From positions 1-43,252 of the forward strand of contig JBHEKP010000042.1 of assembly GCA_041859375.1 (NCBI GenBank): a stretch of 43,252 bases of DNA. Reading direction: 5' to 3'. Shown one piece after another: positions 30,693 through 38,643 of this stretch (the stretch's first letter is position 1; every line of letters begins with the position of its first letter). The translations under genes and the position numbers were made by a program. This stretch comes from JBHEKP01 sp041859375 (GTDB lineage Bacteria; Hydrogenedentota; Hydrogenedentia; Hydrogenedentales; CAITNO01). Under the pieces are notes generated by a model, which was not told where the DNA came from, made no database searches, and was given only the letters and a program-made list of their open reading frames with translations.

Positions 30693-31308
30693 AATATGCG
30701 GCATAACCTGTGTCGGGGACGCGCTTGCGGCGGCGGACGCCGGCGCGGACGCCGTCGGCTTTGTGTTTGTCCCGGAGGCGGCAAAACGCAACCGGTACAT
30801 CACCCCGGAAGCGGCCGCGAAAATCGCCGCCGAACTGCCGCCCTTTGTGGTCACCGTCGGCGTGATTGTGAACGAACCCCTCGAGCGGGCCCGCGAACTG
30901 CTCGCCGTGGTGGACCGGCTGCAACTGCACGGGGACGAATCCCCCGCCTACTGCGCCGCCCTGGGGCCGCGCGCCTACAAGGCGGTCGGCGTCACCGCCG
31001 AAAACGCCGCGGCCGTGGTTGCGGCCTGCGCCACGGGCACCGTGCTGCTGGACACCCCCGCGCGGGGCGGACAGCGGGGCGGCACGGGAGAATGCTGGGA
31101 CTGGACCGCCGCCGCCGCCGCAATGGGCGCGGGCAAAAAAATCATACTGGCCGGGGGCCTCGCCCCCGAAAATGTCGAGGAGGCCGTTCACCGGGTGAGG
31201 CCATGGGCCGTTGACGTGTCATCCGGTGTAGAGGAGTCCCCCGGAAAGAAAAACCATGAGCGAATTTACGCCTTCATCCACAACACCCGAAAAGCATCCC
31301 TGGCCTGA
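30679..31308 (+). CDS. trpF: Phosphoribosylanthranilate isomerase
   Basis: TrpF isomerises PRA to CdRP. The 209-residue barrel begins MTKIKICGITCVGDAL with the catalytic Cys and ends with the phosphate site IILAGGLAPENVEEAV and VDVSSGVEESPGKKN. The catalytic Asp is in VLLDTPARGGQRGGTG. The start lies inside trpC (14-base overlap), and the first 53 bases of trpB lie inside trpF. The usual SPRYVSPE loop reads NRYITPE, a modest change. Confidence 0.94.
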   Translation: MTKIKICGITCVGDALAAADAGADAVGFVFVPEAAKRNRYITPEAAAKIAAELPPFVVTVGVIVNEPLERARELLAVVDRLQLHGDESPAYCAALGPRAYKAVGVTAENAAAVVAACATGTVLLDTPARGGQRGGTGECWDWTAAAAAMGAGKKIILAGGLAPENVEEAVHRVRPWAVDVSSGVEESPGKKNHERIYAFIHNTRKASLA

Positions 31309-32491
31309 CGCCAGGGGGCGTTTCGGCCCCTTCGGCGGCAAGTACGTCCCCGAAACCCTGATGTACGCCCTCGCCCAGCTTGAGGCGGAATATCATTGCG
31401 CCATGTCCGACACGGCGTTCCGCGGTGAACTGGCCGGGCTTCAGCGCAACTATGTGGGCAGGCCCACCCCGCTCACCCATGCCGCGCGCCTCGGCGCGCA
31501 CCTGGGCGGCGCGAAAATTTATTTCAAGCGCGAGGATCTGGCGCACACGGGCGCGCACAAGATTAACAACGCCCTGGGCCAGTGCATGCTGGCGAAGCGC
31601 ATGGGCAAGCCCCGTGTGATCGCCGAAACGGGCGCGGGGCAGCACGGCGTGGCCACGGCCACCGCCGCCGCGCTGCTCGGCCTGGAATGCGACGTCTACA
31701 TGGGCACGGACGACATGGAGCGCCAGAAGCTCAACGTGTTCCGCATGCGCCTGCTGGGCACGCGCGTCATCGGGGTTGATTCCGGCTCGCGCACCCTCAA
31801 GGACGCCATCAATGAGGCCATGCGCGACTGGGTGGCGCGGGTTGGGGACACCCATTATGTGCTGGGCACCGTCCACGGCCCCCATCCCTTCCCCATGATC
31901 TGCCGCGATTTCCAGAGTGTCATCGGGCGCGAGGCGCGCGAGCAGATACTTGAGCGCGAGGGCCGCCTTCCCGACATGCTCGTCGCCTGCGTGGGCGGCG
32001 GTTCCAACGCCATGGGCCTGTTTTATGAATTTCTCGGCGATGCCCAGGTGAGGATGGTGGGCGTGGAGGCGGGTGGGACAAAAATCGCGCCGGGCATGCA
32101 TGCGGCGCGTTTTGCCGGGGGCACGCCGGGAATGCTTCAGGGCGCGATGAGCTATGTGCTCCAGGACGGGGATGGTCAAATCGGCATGACCCACAGCGTA
32201 TCCGCCGGACTCGACTATGCCAGCGTCGGCCCGGAGCACGCCATGCTCTTCACCAGCAAGCGGGTGGAATACACCTATGCCATGGACCAGGAGGCGCTGG
32301 ACGCGTTTCAGCTTTGCGCGCGGCTGGAGGGCATCATCCCGGCGCTTGAAAGCGCCCACGCCGTTGCTGAGGTGATCAAGCGCGCCCCGAAAATGACTCC
32401 TGAGTCCATACTCATCATGAACATGTCCGGACGCGGCGACAAGGACGTCCAGCAGGCGGCCCGTTTCATCCTGCCCGGCGAGGAGTTTTAG
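31256..32491 (+). CDS. trpB: Tryptophan synthase beta chain
   Basis: TrpB condenses indole with serine using PLP. The 411-residue protein has RGRFGPFGGKYVPETLMYAL, the PLP lysine in REDLAHTGAHKINNALGQ, AETGAGQHGVATATAAALLG, the phosphate loop CVGGGSNAMGLFYEF and the C-terminal MNMSGRGDKD. The start at 31256 fits the family N-terminus and GGAAAG upstream, so the 53-base overlap with trpF appears genuine. trpA follows after two bases. Confidence 0.97.
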   Translation: MSEFTPSSTTPEKHPWPDARGRFGPFGGKYVPETLMYALAQLEAEYHCAMSDTAFRGELAGLQRNYVGRPTPLTHAARLGAHLGGAKIYFKREDLAHTGAHKINNALGQCMLAKRMGKPRVIAETGAGQHGVATATAAALLGLECDVYMGTDDMERQKLNVFRMRLLGTRVIGVDSGSRTLKDAINEAMRDWVARVGDTHYVLGTVHGPHPFPMICRDFQSVIGREAREQILEREGRLPDMLVACVGGGSNAMGLFYEFLGDAQVRMVGVEAGGTKIAPGMHAARFAGGTPGMLQGAMSYVLQDGDGQIGMTHSVSAGLDYASVGPEHAMLFTSKRVEYTYAMDQEALDAFQLCARLEGIIPALESAHAVAEVIKRAPKMTPESILIMNMSGRGDKDVQQAARFILPGEEF

Positions 32492-32493
32492 CC

Positions 32494-33297
32494 ATGAACC
32501 GGATTGAGCAGCGTTTCAATAAGCTGAAGAAGGACGGGACCTCCGCCTTCATCCCCTACATCACCGCGGGCGATCCCACCCTGGACGCCACCGTGGATTT
32601 CGTCCTTGCGCTGGAAGAGGCGGGCGCGGACGTGATTGAACTCGGGGTCCCTTTTTCGGACCCCGTGGGCGACGGTGCGGTCATCCAGGAGGCGGCCCAG
32701 CGCGCCCTGGCGGGCGGTGCCACCCTGCGCCTGGTGCTGCACACGGTGAGGCGCATCCGTGAGACATCGCAGGTGCCCCTCCTGTTGTTCAGCTATTTCA
32801 ACCCCATTCTCGCCTACGGCCTTGAACGCTTTGCCGCAGACGCGGCGGAGGCCGGCGCCGACGGGGTGCTCTGCGTGGACCTCCCCCCCGATGAGGCGGA
32901 TGACTATAAAACCGCCCTGGACGGTGCGGGGCTTTGCACCGTGTTCCTCACCGCGCCCACCTCTACCGACGAGCGCCTTGCGCTGGTTGGCTCAAAATGC
33001 ACCGGTTTTGTCTATTATGTCTCGCGCATGGGCGTCACCGGAGAGCGCTCCGACCTCTCCTCCAATCTCACCGATGCGGTGGAAAGGGTCCAAAAGCTGA
33101 CCGGCAAGCCCGTTGCCGTGGGTTTCGGCATATCCACCCCCGAACAGGCGCGCAAGGTTGCGGGCATTGCCGAGGGCGTTGTTGTCGGTTCGGCCATTGT
33201 GCGCCTCATCGCCAAGGTGGGGGGCCGCCCCGGCCAGGCCGGACTGGTGCGGGAATTTGCGGAAAAACTGGCCCTGGCGGTAAAGAACACCCCATAA
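32494..33297 (+). CDS. trpA: Tryptophan synthase alpha chain
   Basis: TrpA cleaves indole-3-glycerol phosphate and passes indole to TrpB. The 267-residue barrel has FIPYITAGDPTLD, the catalytic Glu and Asp in IELGVPFSDPVGDGAVIQ, LLLFSYFNPILAYG, VDLPPDEADDY, GFVYYVSRMGVTGER and VAVGFGISTPEQA. It is the last trp gene; trpE and trpG must lie elsewhere. I see only a small hairpin, not a clear terminator, after it. Confidence 0.96.
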   Translation: MNRIEQRFNKLKKDGTSAFIPYITAGDPTLDATVDFVLALEEAGADVIELGVPFSDPVGDGAVIQEAAQRALAGGATLRLVLHTVRRIRETSQVPLLLFSYFNPILAYGLERFAADAAEAGADGVLCVDLPPDEADDYKTALDGAGLCTVFLTAPTSTDERLALVGSKCTGFVYYVSRMGVTGERSDLSSNLTDAVERVQKLTGKPVAVGFGISTPEQARKVAGIAEGVVVGSAIVRLIAKVGGRPGQAGLVREFAEKLALAVKNTP

Positions 33298-33340
33298 CCC
33301 GCACCATGGGCGGTTCGCCCGTCCAAACGGAGTGCCTGTG

Positions 33341-34768
33341 ATGAAACTGCTCAAGAAAATCGTGCTTTGGACGCTTGTGGTGCTTGTGGTGGTTGCCGCA
33401 GCCTTCCTGGTGGTGGTCGGCCCCTGGCCGGTGTACAAGGACTCAAAATACAAATCTGCCGCGTTTTACACCGAAGCGATTCAGGCCATCGACAGGGCCG
33501 TTGATGAAACCGGTGTGGGCGAGGGCACGGGAACCCTCAGCGCGGGCTGGGCCGTGCGCGACATGACGCCCAAGGTGGGCACCCCCATGGCCGGCTACAG
33601 CGCGCGCCCAAACGGAAAGCGCTCCACGGGCGTCCACGATCCCCTGTTTGTGAAGGCGCTTGCCCTCAGCGACGGCAAGGACACGGTTGTGCTGGTGGGC
33701 GCGGACATGCTCCAGACCCTGCCAAACCTCCTGGAACTCGTCGAAAACAAAGTCGCGGGGAAGACCCCGCTCGCCCCGAATGACATCCTGTACCACACCA
33801 GCCACAGCCATTGCGGACCGGGGGGCCTTGCGCCCGGCCTTGCCGCAAACATTTCCTATGGAAAATATGACCCGGCGGTGACGGAATTTCTCGCGGAGCA
33901 GTTTTCCGCCGCCATCATTGAGGCCTATGAAAAACTTGCCCCCGCAAAACTGGCGAACGGCGTGGTGGACGTCCCCGATTTTATCCGCAACCGCACCCGC
34001 AACGCCCCCGTTGACTCGGCGGTGAACTTCTGCGTGGTGCAGCAGGACGCCGGGCCGAAATGCATCATGATGCGATATTCCGCCCATCCCACGGTTCACG
34101 GCGGGCGCATGACCGAATTCACCGGCGAATATCCGGGCGCATTCCAGCGCGCGGTGGAAAAGGAAACCGGCGCGGTGGCGCTCTATGTGGGCGGGGCGGT
34201 GGGCTCCATGGGGCCCAACGCGCCGGACGTTCCCGGCGATGCCGCCGCCCGCGCCGAAGCCATGGGGCGGGGACTTGCCCGCAAACTCATTGACGGCATG
34301 GGCGAACTGAAGTTTGAAAATGTCCTTGATGTGGCCTCTTTCTCCTCCCATTTCGGCATGCCGCCCTTCCAGATGCGGCCCATGAGCCCCAACTGGCGTG
34401 TTTCCCCCGTTTTCTGCCGCCTTTTCAGCGGTCTGCCCCCGGTGGGCCGGATGCAGATGGCAAAAATAGGCCCCATGATGTTTGTGGGCATGCCCTATGA
34501 CTTCAGCGGGGAAACCGCCCGCGACTGGCGTCTTTTTGCGGCGGACAAGGGGGTCAATCTTTGGGTTTCAAGCCATTCCGGAGCCTATCTTGGATACCTT
34601 AGCCCGGACAAATACTACAACGTCACCGAGCCCAATGGCAGCATGGACTATGAAACCGGGCTTATGGGCTGGTTTGGTCCCAACACGGAGGCGTACATGG
34701 CCGATCTGTTCCATCACGGCTTTGACAAGCTGTCCGGAGCCGCGGCGGAGCCTGCCGGGGCGGGATGA
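33341..34768 (+). CDS. Neutral/alkaline ceramidase-like protein, membrane-anchored
   Basis: The 475-residue protein has one N-terminal helix (LWTLVVLVVVAAAFLVVV) followed by a domain similar to the N-terminal part of neutral/alkaline non-lysosomal ceramidases: AVRDMTPKVGTPMAGYSARP, VHDPLFVKALAL, VVLVGADMLQ, and the zinc-ligand-type YHTSHSHCGPG. Ceramidases hydrolyse the ceramide amide bond. Many bacterial relatives with this domain have unknown substrates, and the C-terminal immunoglobulin-like domain of true ceramidases appears to be missing. The ATG at 33341 follows ACGGAG by 8 bases. It sits 43 bases behind trpA but is functionally unrelated to it. Confidence 0.8.
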   Translation: MKLLKKIVLWTLVVLVVVAAAFLVVVGPWPVYKDSKYKSAAFYTEAIQAIDRAVDETGVGEGTGTLSAGWAVRDMTPKVGTPMAGYSARPNGKRSTGVHDPLFVKALALSDGKDTVVLVGADMLQTLPNLLELVENKVAGKTPLAPNDILYHTSHSHCGPGGLAPGLAANISYGKYDPAVTEFLAEQFSAAIIEAYEKLAPAKLANGVVDVPDFIRNRTRNAPVDSAVNFCVVQQDAGPKCIMMRYSAHPTVHGGRMTEFTGEYPGAFQRAVEKETGAVALYVGGAVGSMGPNAPDVPGDAAARAEAMGRGLARKLIDGMGELKFENVLDVASFSSHFGMPPFQMRPMSPNWRVSPVFCRLFSGLPPVGRMQMAKIGPMMFVGMPYDFSGETARDWRLFAADKGVNLWVSSHSGAYLGYLSPDKYYNVTEPNGSMDYETGLMGWFGPNTEAYMADLFHHGFDKLSGAAAEPAGAG

Positions 34769-34806
34769 GTTGATTGCCCCTTTTCAACCCAAAAAACAGT
34801 TAATTT

Positions 34807-34853
34807 TTGCAACCTTTTGCGCCGCAAGTGCATAATAATTCTATAAGTTGCAA
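34807..34853 (+). promoter_or_regulatory. Promoter flanked by TTGCAA inverted repeats
   Basis: TTGCAA (34807-34812), 18 bases and CATAAT (34831-34836) form a promoter; a second -10, TATAAG, lies at 34842-34847. TTGCAAC (34807-34813) and GTTGCAA (34847-34853) are a perfect inverted pair bracketing both -10s. The shorter TTGCGCCGCAA palindrome (34817-34827) lies between them. This suggests control by a dimeric or looping regulator. The rest of the 163-base gap is AT-rich. Confidence 0.45.
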
Positions 34854-34931
34854 CATTAATTGCGCGGTGTCCGTCAATGGCGGTCACAATTCTTTTCCGG
34901 AACACTTTCCGCCCCTATGGAGGTTTGGACA

Positions 34932-35738
34932 ATGACAAGGCGTTTTCTTTTGCCGGGCGTGGTGATGGCGCTCATCTTCCTCACGGGATTTCAGGTTCTC
35001 GCGCAGGATGCCGCCCCGGCTCCGGCCCCCGCGGCGGAGGCCGCGGCGGCGACCCCCACTCAGGCTGCGCCTCCGGCGGGCGAGCCGAACACGGCCCCCC
35101 CCACCGTGGTGCAGCGTCTTTCCCTGATGACCATGATTGAGCAGGGCGGCTTCATCCTGTGGATTACCCTCGCCCTTGGCTTTGCGGGGACGGTGCTCTC
35201 CCTGTACCTGCTGCTCACCCTGCGCCCCTCGCGCGAGGTGCCGCCGAACCTTGTCAAGCGGGCCGTGAGCCAGATGAAAAGCGGCGATCTGCGCGGCGCC
35301 TACCAGATGTGCCAGGATCGGGACGAGCTCATCGCCCGCGTGCTGCGCGCCGGCCTGAAAATGGCCGGCCATGACCGCTACGTGATTCAGGAGGCCATGG
35401 AAAGCGAGGGCGAGCGCGGCGCCACCGCCCTGTGGCAGCGCGTCGCCTACCTCAACAGCATCGCCACCATGGCGCCCCTGCTCGGCCTGCTCGGCACGGT
35501 CTGGGGCATGATGCAGGCCTTCAGCTCCATCGCCCTCGACACCTCCCAGGTCAAGGGGCTCACCATGGCCTACAGCATTTCCCAGGCGATGATCACCACG
35601 GCGGGCGGCCTCATCGTGGCCATCCCGGCCATGGCCGTCTACTACTACCTGCGGGGCCGCGTCATCCGCGTGGTCGCGGAGGTTGAGGCGCAGGCCAGCG
35701 AATTCATCGAACTCATCTCGGAGCACGGCCAGAAATGA
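34932..35738 (+). CDS. ExbB/TolQ/MotA-type proton channel subunit
   Basis: The 268-residue inner-membrane protein belongs to the MotA/TolQ/ExbB family, which forms a pentameric proton channel with ExbD/TolR. It has a signal peptide (RRFLLPGVVMALIFL), a Pro/Ala-rich periplasmic stretch (about 25-60), then three membrane helices: GGFILWITLALGFAGTVLSL, TMAPLLGLLGTVWGMMQAF and AMITTAGGLIVAIPAMAVYY. The cytoplasmic loop has the usual MKSGDLRGAYQMC and ESEGERGATALWQRVAYLNS. The signal-peptide-bearing layout is common outside enterobacteria. The ATG lies 8 bases after GGAGG; an earlier ATG lacks this. The gene overlaps exbD by four bases. Confidence 0.93.
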   Translation: MTRRFLLPGVVMALIFLTGFQVLAQDAAPAPAPAAEAAAATPTQAAPPAGEPNTAPPTVVQRLSLMTMIEQGGFILWITLALGFAGTVLSLYLLLTLRPSREVPPNLVKRAVSQMKSGDLRGAYQMCQDRDELIARVLRAGLKMAGHDRYVIQEAMESEGERGATALWQRVAYLNSIATMAPLLGLLGTVWGMMQAFSSIALDTSQVKGLTMAYSISQAMITTAGGLIVAIPAMAVYYYLRGRVIRVVAEVEAQASEFIELISEHGQK

Positions 35739-36181
35739 GAATCCACAAGGCCTTCCAGGAGCAGGAGGAGACGATTCAGATGGCCCCGCTCATCGACATC
35801 GTCTTCCTGACCCTCATTTTCTTCATGGCCATATCGGTCTACGCCAACCTCGAAAGCGAGGTGGACATTGTGCTGCCCACAGCCGACACCGCCCAGCAGA
35901 ACGACCGCTCGCAGGGGGAAATCTTCATCAACCTGCGGGATGACGGCACCATTGTCGTCAACGAGCGCCAGGTGACCGTTGACGAGCTTCAGGAGGTGCT
36001 GAACCGCATCTCCAAGTATTTCCCGGGCGGCGCCGTCATCATCCGCGGCGACACCACCGCCCAGCTCGGCAGGGCGATACAGATTCTCGACTGCTGCCGC
36101 AGGGCCGACATACAAAACGTCGCCTTTGCCGCGCTCACCCAGGAACAACAGCAAAAAATGAAGTCCGCCCCGGCCCAATAA
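35735..36181 (+). CDS. ExbD/TolR-type biopolymer transport protein
   Basis: The 148-residue protein has a short cytoplasmic start, one membrane helix with the essential proton-relaying Asp (MAPLIDIVFLTLIFFMA, D21), and a periplasmic domain with the ExbD/TolR beta-alpha-beta pattern (GEIFINLRDDGTIVVNERQV, GGAVIIRGDTTAQLGRAIQI). It starts at an ATGA overlap with the ExbB-type gene, giving 1:1 coupling, and the TPR gene follows after 10 bases. No TonB gene is present; the VWA protein at 38644 may take that place. Confidence 0.93.
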   Translation: MRIHKAFQEQEETIQMAPLIDIVFLTLIFFMAISVYANLESEVDIVLPTADTAQQNDRSQGEIFINLRDDGTIVVNERQVTVDELQEVLNRISKYFPGGAVIIRGDTTAQLGRAIQILDCCRRADIQNVAFAALTQEQQQKMKSAPAQ

Positions 36182-36191
36182 GCGGGGCGGC

Positions 36192-38642
36192 ATGATGGAT
36201 GCCCTCATGAAGCGATTTGGCAAACTGATGTTGTGCGGAATTGTCGCCGCCATGGCGGCCGCCGCCGCGTCTTTCGCGCAGGATCCCTCCGCCCCCCCGC
36301 TGGATCCGGCGTCGTCCCCGCCGCCCGCGGAGGCGTCCGCCCCCGGCCAGGACCAGCTCGACTTTGCGAACGGCCTTTTCGGGCGCGGATTTTTCCCGGA
36401 GGCGATGGACGAATATGACGCCTATCTGAATAAATACCCCTCCGGCGCCGGCGCGGCAACCGCATGGTTCCGTCTGGGCCAGGCCGCGCACGCCACCGAG
36501 AAATACGACCGCGCCCTGGAGGCGTTCCAAAAGGCCGCCGATTTGAACTCCGACCCCGCAGTGAAGGCGCAGGCGCAGTTGAGCCGGGGCGAGGCGCTCT
36601 TTTTCCTGAAACGCGCCGCAGAGGCCGCCGAGGCGCTCGCGCCGCTCACCACGGACGCCCAGCCCCCGGCGGTGCGCTGCCGCGCGCTGTACTACCTTGG
36701 CCGCGCAAAGCAGGAACTGGGCGACCAGCCCGCCGCCGCCGCCGCCTTTGAGTCCGTGGGAGCCGCATGCCCCGACCATGTGCTCGCACCCTACGCCCAA
36801 TATCAGCTGGCCTACGCGCACATGGCCGCAAACCGAATGGAGGACGCGGCCATCGCCTTCTCCCAGGTGGCGGGCAACACCACGGCTGATCCGAAACTTC
36901 GCATGGAAAGCCGTTTCCGCACCGCCGAGATTTACGACCAAATCGGCTGGTTCAGCGCGGCGGTGGGCGCCTATGAACAGTTGAAGAAGGACTTCCCCGA
37001 CTCGGACTACGCCAAACGGGCGGATTACGGCTATGCCTGGTCCCTGTACCATGCCGGCAAATACCCGGAGGCCGCCGCCGCCGCGGTGGCCTTCACGAAG
37101 GCCAACCCCGAGTCCCCCCTCCTCCCTGGAATCTATTACCTGCTGGGCAACAGCCTCCAGCAGCAGAAGGACTATGACGGCGCGCTGGCCGCGTACCGGA
37201 CCGTGGTGGAGAAGCATGCCGCCTCCCCCTTCGCCCCGCAGGCAAAGCACAAGACCGCCTGGACCCTCTATCTGAAGGGGGACTCCGCGGCGGCAAAGGC
37301 CGAGGTGATGGCCTTTTTGCAGGAGCAAAAGGGATCCCCCCTCTCTGTTGAGGCGGGCTTCCTGCTGGGCATACTGCTGGTGGCGGAGGGCAATTACGAG
37401 GACGCGCGCCAGGAATTCCGGCTCGTCGCCGAGAAATATCCCGACAGTGACTTTGCCCCCGAGGCGCTTTTCAAATCCGGTGAGTGCCTTCAGCAGTTGG
37501 GGATGCGCGACGAGTCCGCCAAGGTCTTTGAGGAATTCGCCAAACGCTACCCCGACAACCCACTCACCGAGGAGGCGGTGCTGCGCGCGGGCGACGCCCA
37601 GTTCAACGCGCAGGACTTCTCCCAGGCCGTCACCAAGTACCAAACCATCCTGCAGGGCGCCGTGGAGCCCGCCGTTGAGGAGGAGACCCTCTACCGCCTC
37701 GCCATCACCTACCACAATATGAAGGACTACGCGAAGAGCGCCGAGACGTTCGGAACCCTGCTGTCCAAATACGGCACGGGCAAATACGCGGCGGACGCCC
37801 ATTTCAGGGTCGCGGAGCACCTGCTCCGGGATCAAAAGGACGCCCCAAAGGCCATAGAATCCTACCAGGCCGCGCTGAACGCCTCCCCCTCCCCCGAACT
37901 CGCGGGCAGGGCGCTCAAGGGAATGGCGCTCGCCCGCTATGAGCGCAAGGATTACGACGAGGCGTCCACCCTGTTTTTGCGGCTCATCACCGACCACGGC
38001 GGCCTTGCCCTTCCCGAGGAGGCCTACGCATGGTGCGGCCAGTGGTTCTTCGACGCCGGACAGTGGGACAAGGCGGCGGCGGTTTTTGAGGCGATGCTCA
38101 AGGCGCTTCCCGGATACCAGTACCCTGAAAAGGTGCGCCTGAAAATCGCCGAATGCGCCGAGCAGGCGGGCGGCGCCGACGACGCGCTGAAGAAATACCA
38201 GGCGGTTGTCGACGCGGATCCCACGGGCACCCCCGCCGTGGAGGCGCGCTTCCGCATGGCCCGCCTGCTGGAGGCGAAGGGGGACGCGGAAAAGGCCGTC
38301 GCACTTTATGAGGCCGCCTCGGAAACCAACGCGGGCGACATCGCCGCCCAGTCCCGTTTCCGGCTCGGCGAGCTCTATGAAAAGCAGGGCGACTTTGAAC
38401 GGGCAGCGCGGAACTACATGCGCGTTGCGATTCTTTTCCTCCACGAAACCCTGTCACCCGAGTCCCTGTGGCGCGCGGGGCAGTGCTTTGAAAAGGCGGG
38501 CGGCGCGGGACAGGCCAGGGGCGCCTATGAGGAGCTCGTGAAGGACTATCCTGATTCCGACTTCGCCGCGAAGGCGCGCGAGGCCCTCGCGAAACCCGCC
38601 GGCGGGGAAGCCCCCGCCGCCGCGCCCCCGGCGGGAGGGTGA
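36192..38642 (+). CDS. Large periplasmic TPR protein
   Basis: The 816-residue protein has a signal peptide (KRFGKLMLCGIVAAMAAAAA) and is then almost wholly tetratricopeptide repeats, more than fifteen by eye. They have the usual YPDSDFAPEALFKSGEC and EKYDRALEAFQKAADLN patterns. It resembles CpoB/YbgF and BamD-like repeats but is far longer. TPR chains bind partner proteins, so a periplasmic platform linking the ExbB/D motor to envelope partners is likely. ATGs at 36192, 36195 and 36207 are possible starts. Its stop is at 38642 and the VWA gene begins at 38644. Confidence 0.85.
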   Translation: MMDALMKRFGKLMLCGIVAAMAAAAASFAQDPSAPPLDPASSPPPAEASAPGQDQLDFANGLFGRGFFPEAMDEYDAYLNKYPSGAGAATAWFRLGQAAHATEKYDRALEAFQKAADLNSDPAVKAQAQLSRGEALFFLKRAAEAAEALAPLTTDAQPPAVRCRALYYLGRAKQELGDQPAAAAAFESVGAACPDHVLAPYAQYQLAYAHMAANRMEDAAIAFSQVAGNTTADPKLRMESRFRTAEIYDQIGWFSAAVGAYEQLKKDFPDSDYAKRADYGYAWSLYHAGKYPEAAAAAVAFTKANPESPLLPGIYYLLGNSLQQQKDYDGALAAYRTVVEKHAASPFAPQAKHKTAWTLYLKGDSAAAKAEVMAFLQEQKGSPLSVEAGFLLGILLVAEGNYEDARQEFRLVAEKYPDSDFAPEALFKSGECLQQLGMRDESAKVFEEFAKRYPDNPLTEEAVLRAGDAQFNAQDFSQAVTKYQTILQGAVEPAVEEETLYRLAITYHNMKDYAKSAETFGTLLSKYGTGKYAADAHFRVAEHLLRDQKDAPKAIESYQAALNASPSPELAGRALKGMALARYERKDYDEASTLFLRLITDHGGLALPEEAYAWCGQWFFDAGQWDKAAAVFEAMLKALPGYQYPEKVRLKIAECAEQAGGADDALKKYQAVVDADPTGTPAVEARFRMARLLEAKGDAEKAVALYEAASETNAGDIAAQSRFRLGELYEKQGDFERAARNYMRVAILFLHETLSPESLWRAGQCFEKAGGAGQARGAYEELVKDYPDSDFAAKAREALAKPAGGEAPAAAPPAGG

Positions 38643-38643
38643 C

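Noticed and set aside
34757..34784. Terminator after the ceramidase-like gene
   Set aside because: GGGGC and GCCCC could pair before TTTT, but the stem is only five pairs with a 14-base loop that includes the stop codon, so it is too weak to annotate.
36135..38444. 769-codon open frame on the minus strand
   Set aside because: It is antisense to the TPR gene and lies wholly in its high-GC mirror frame, with a low-complexity Gly/Arg/Val composition and no family motif.
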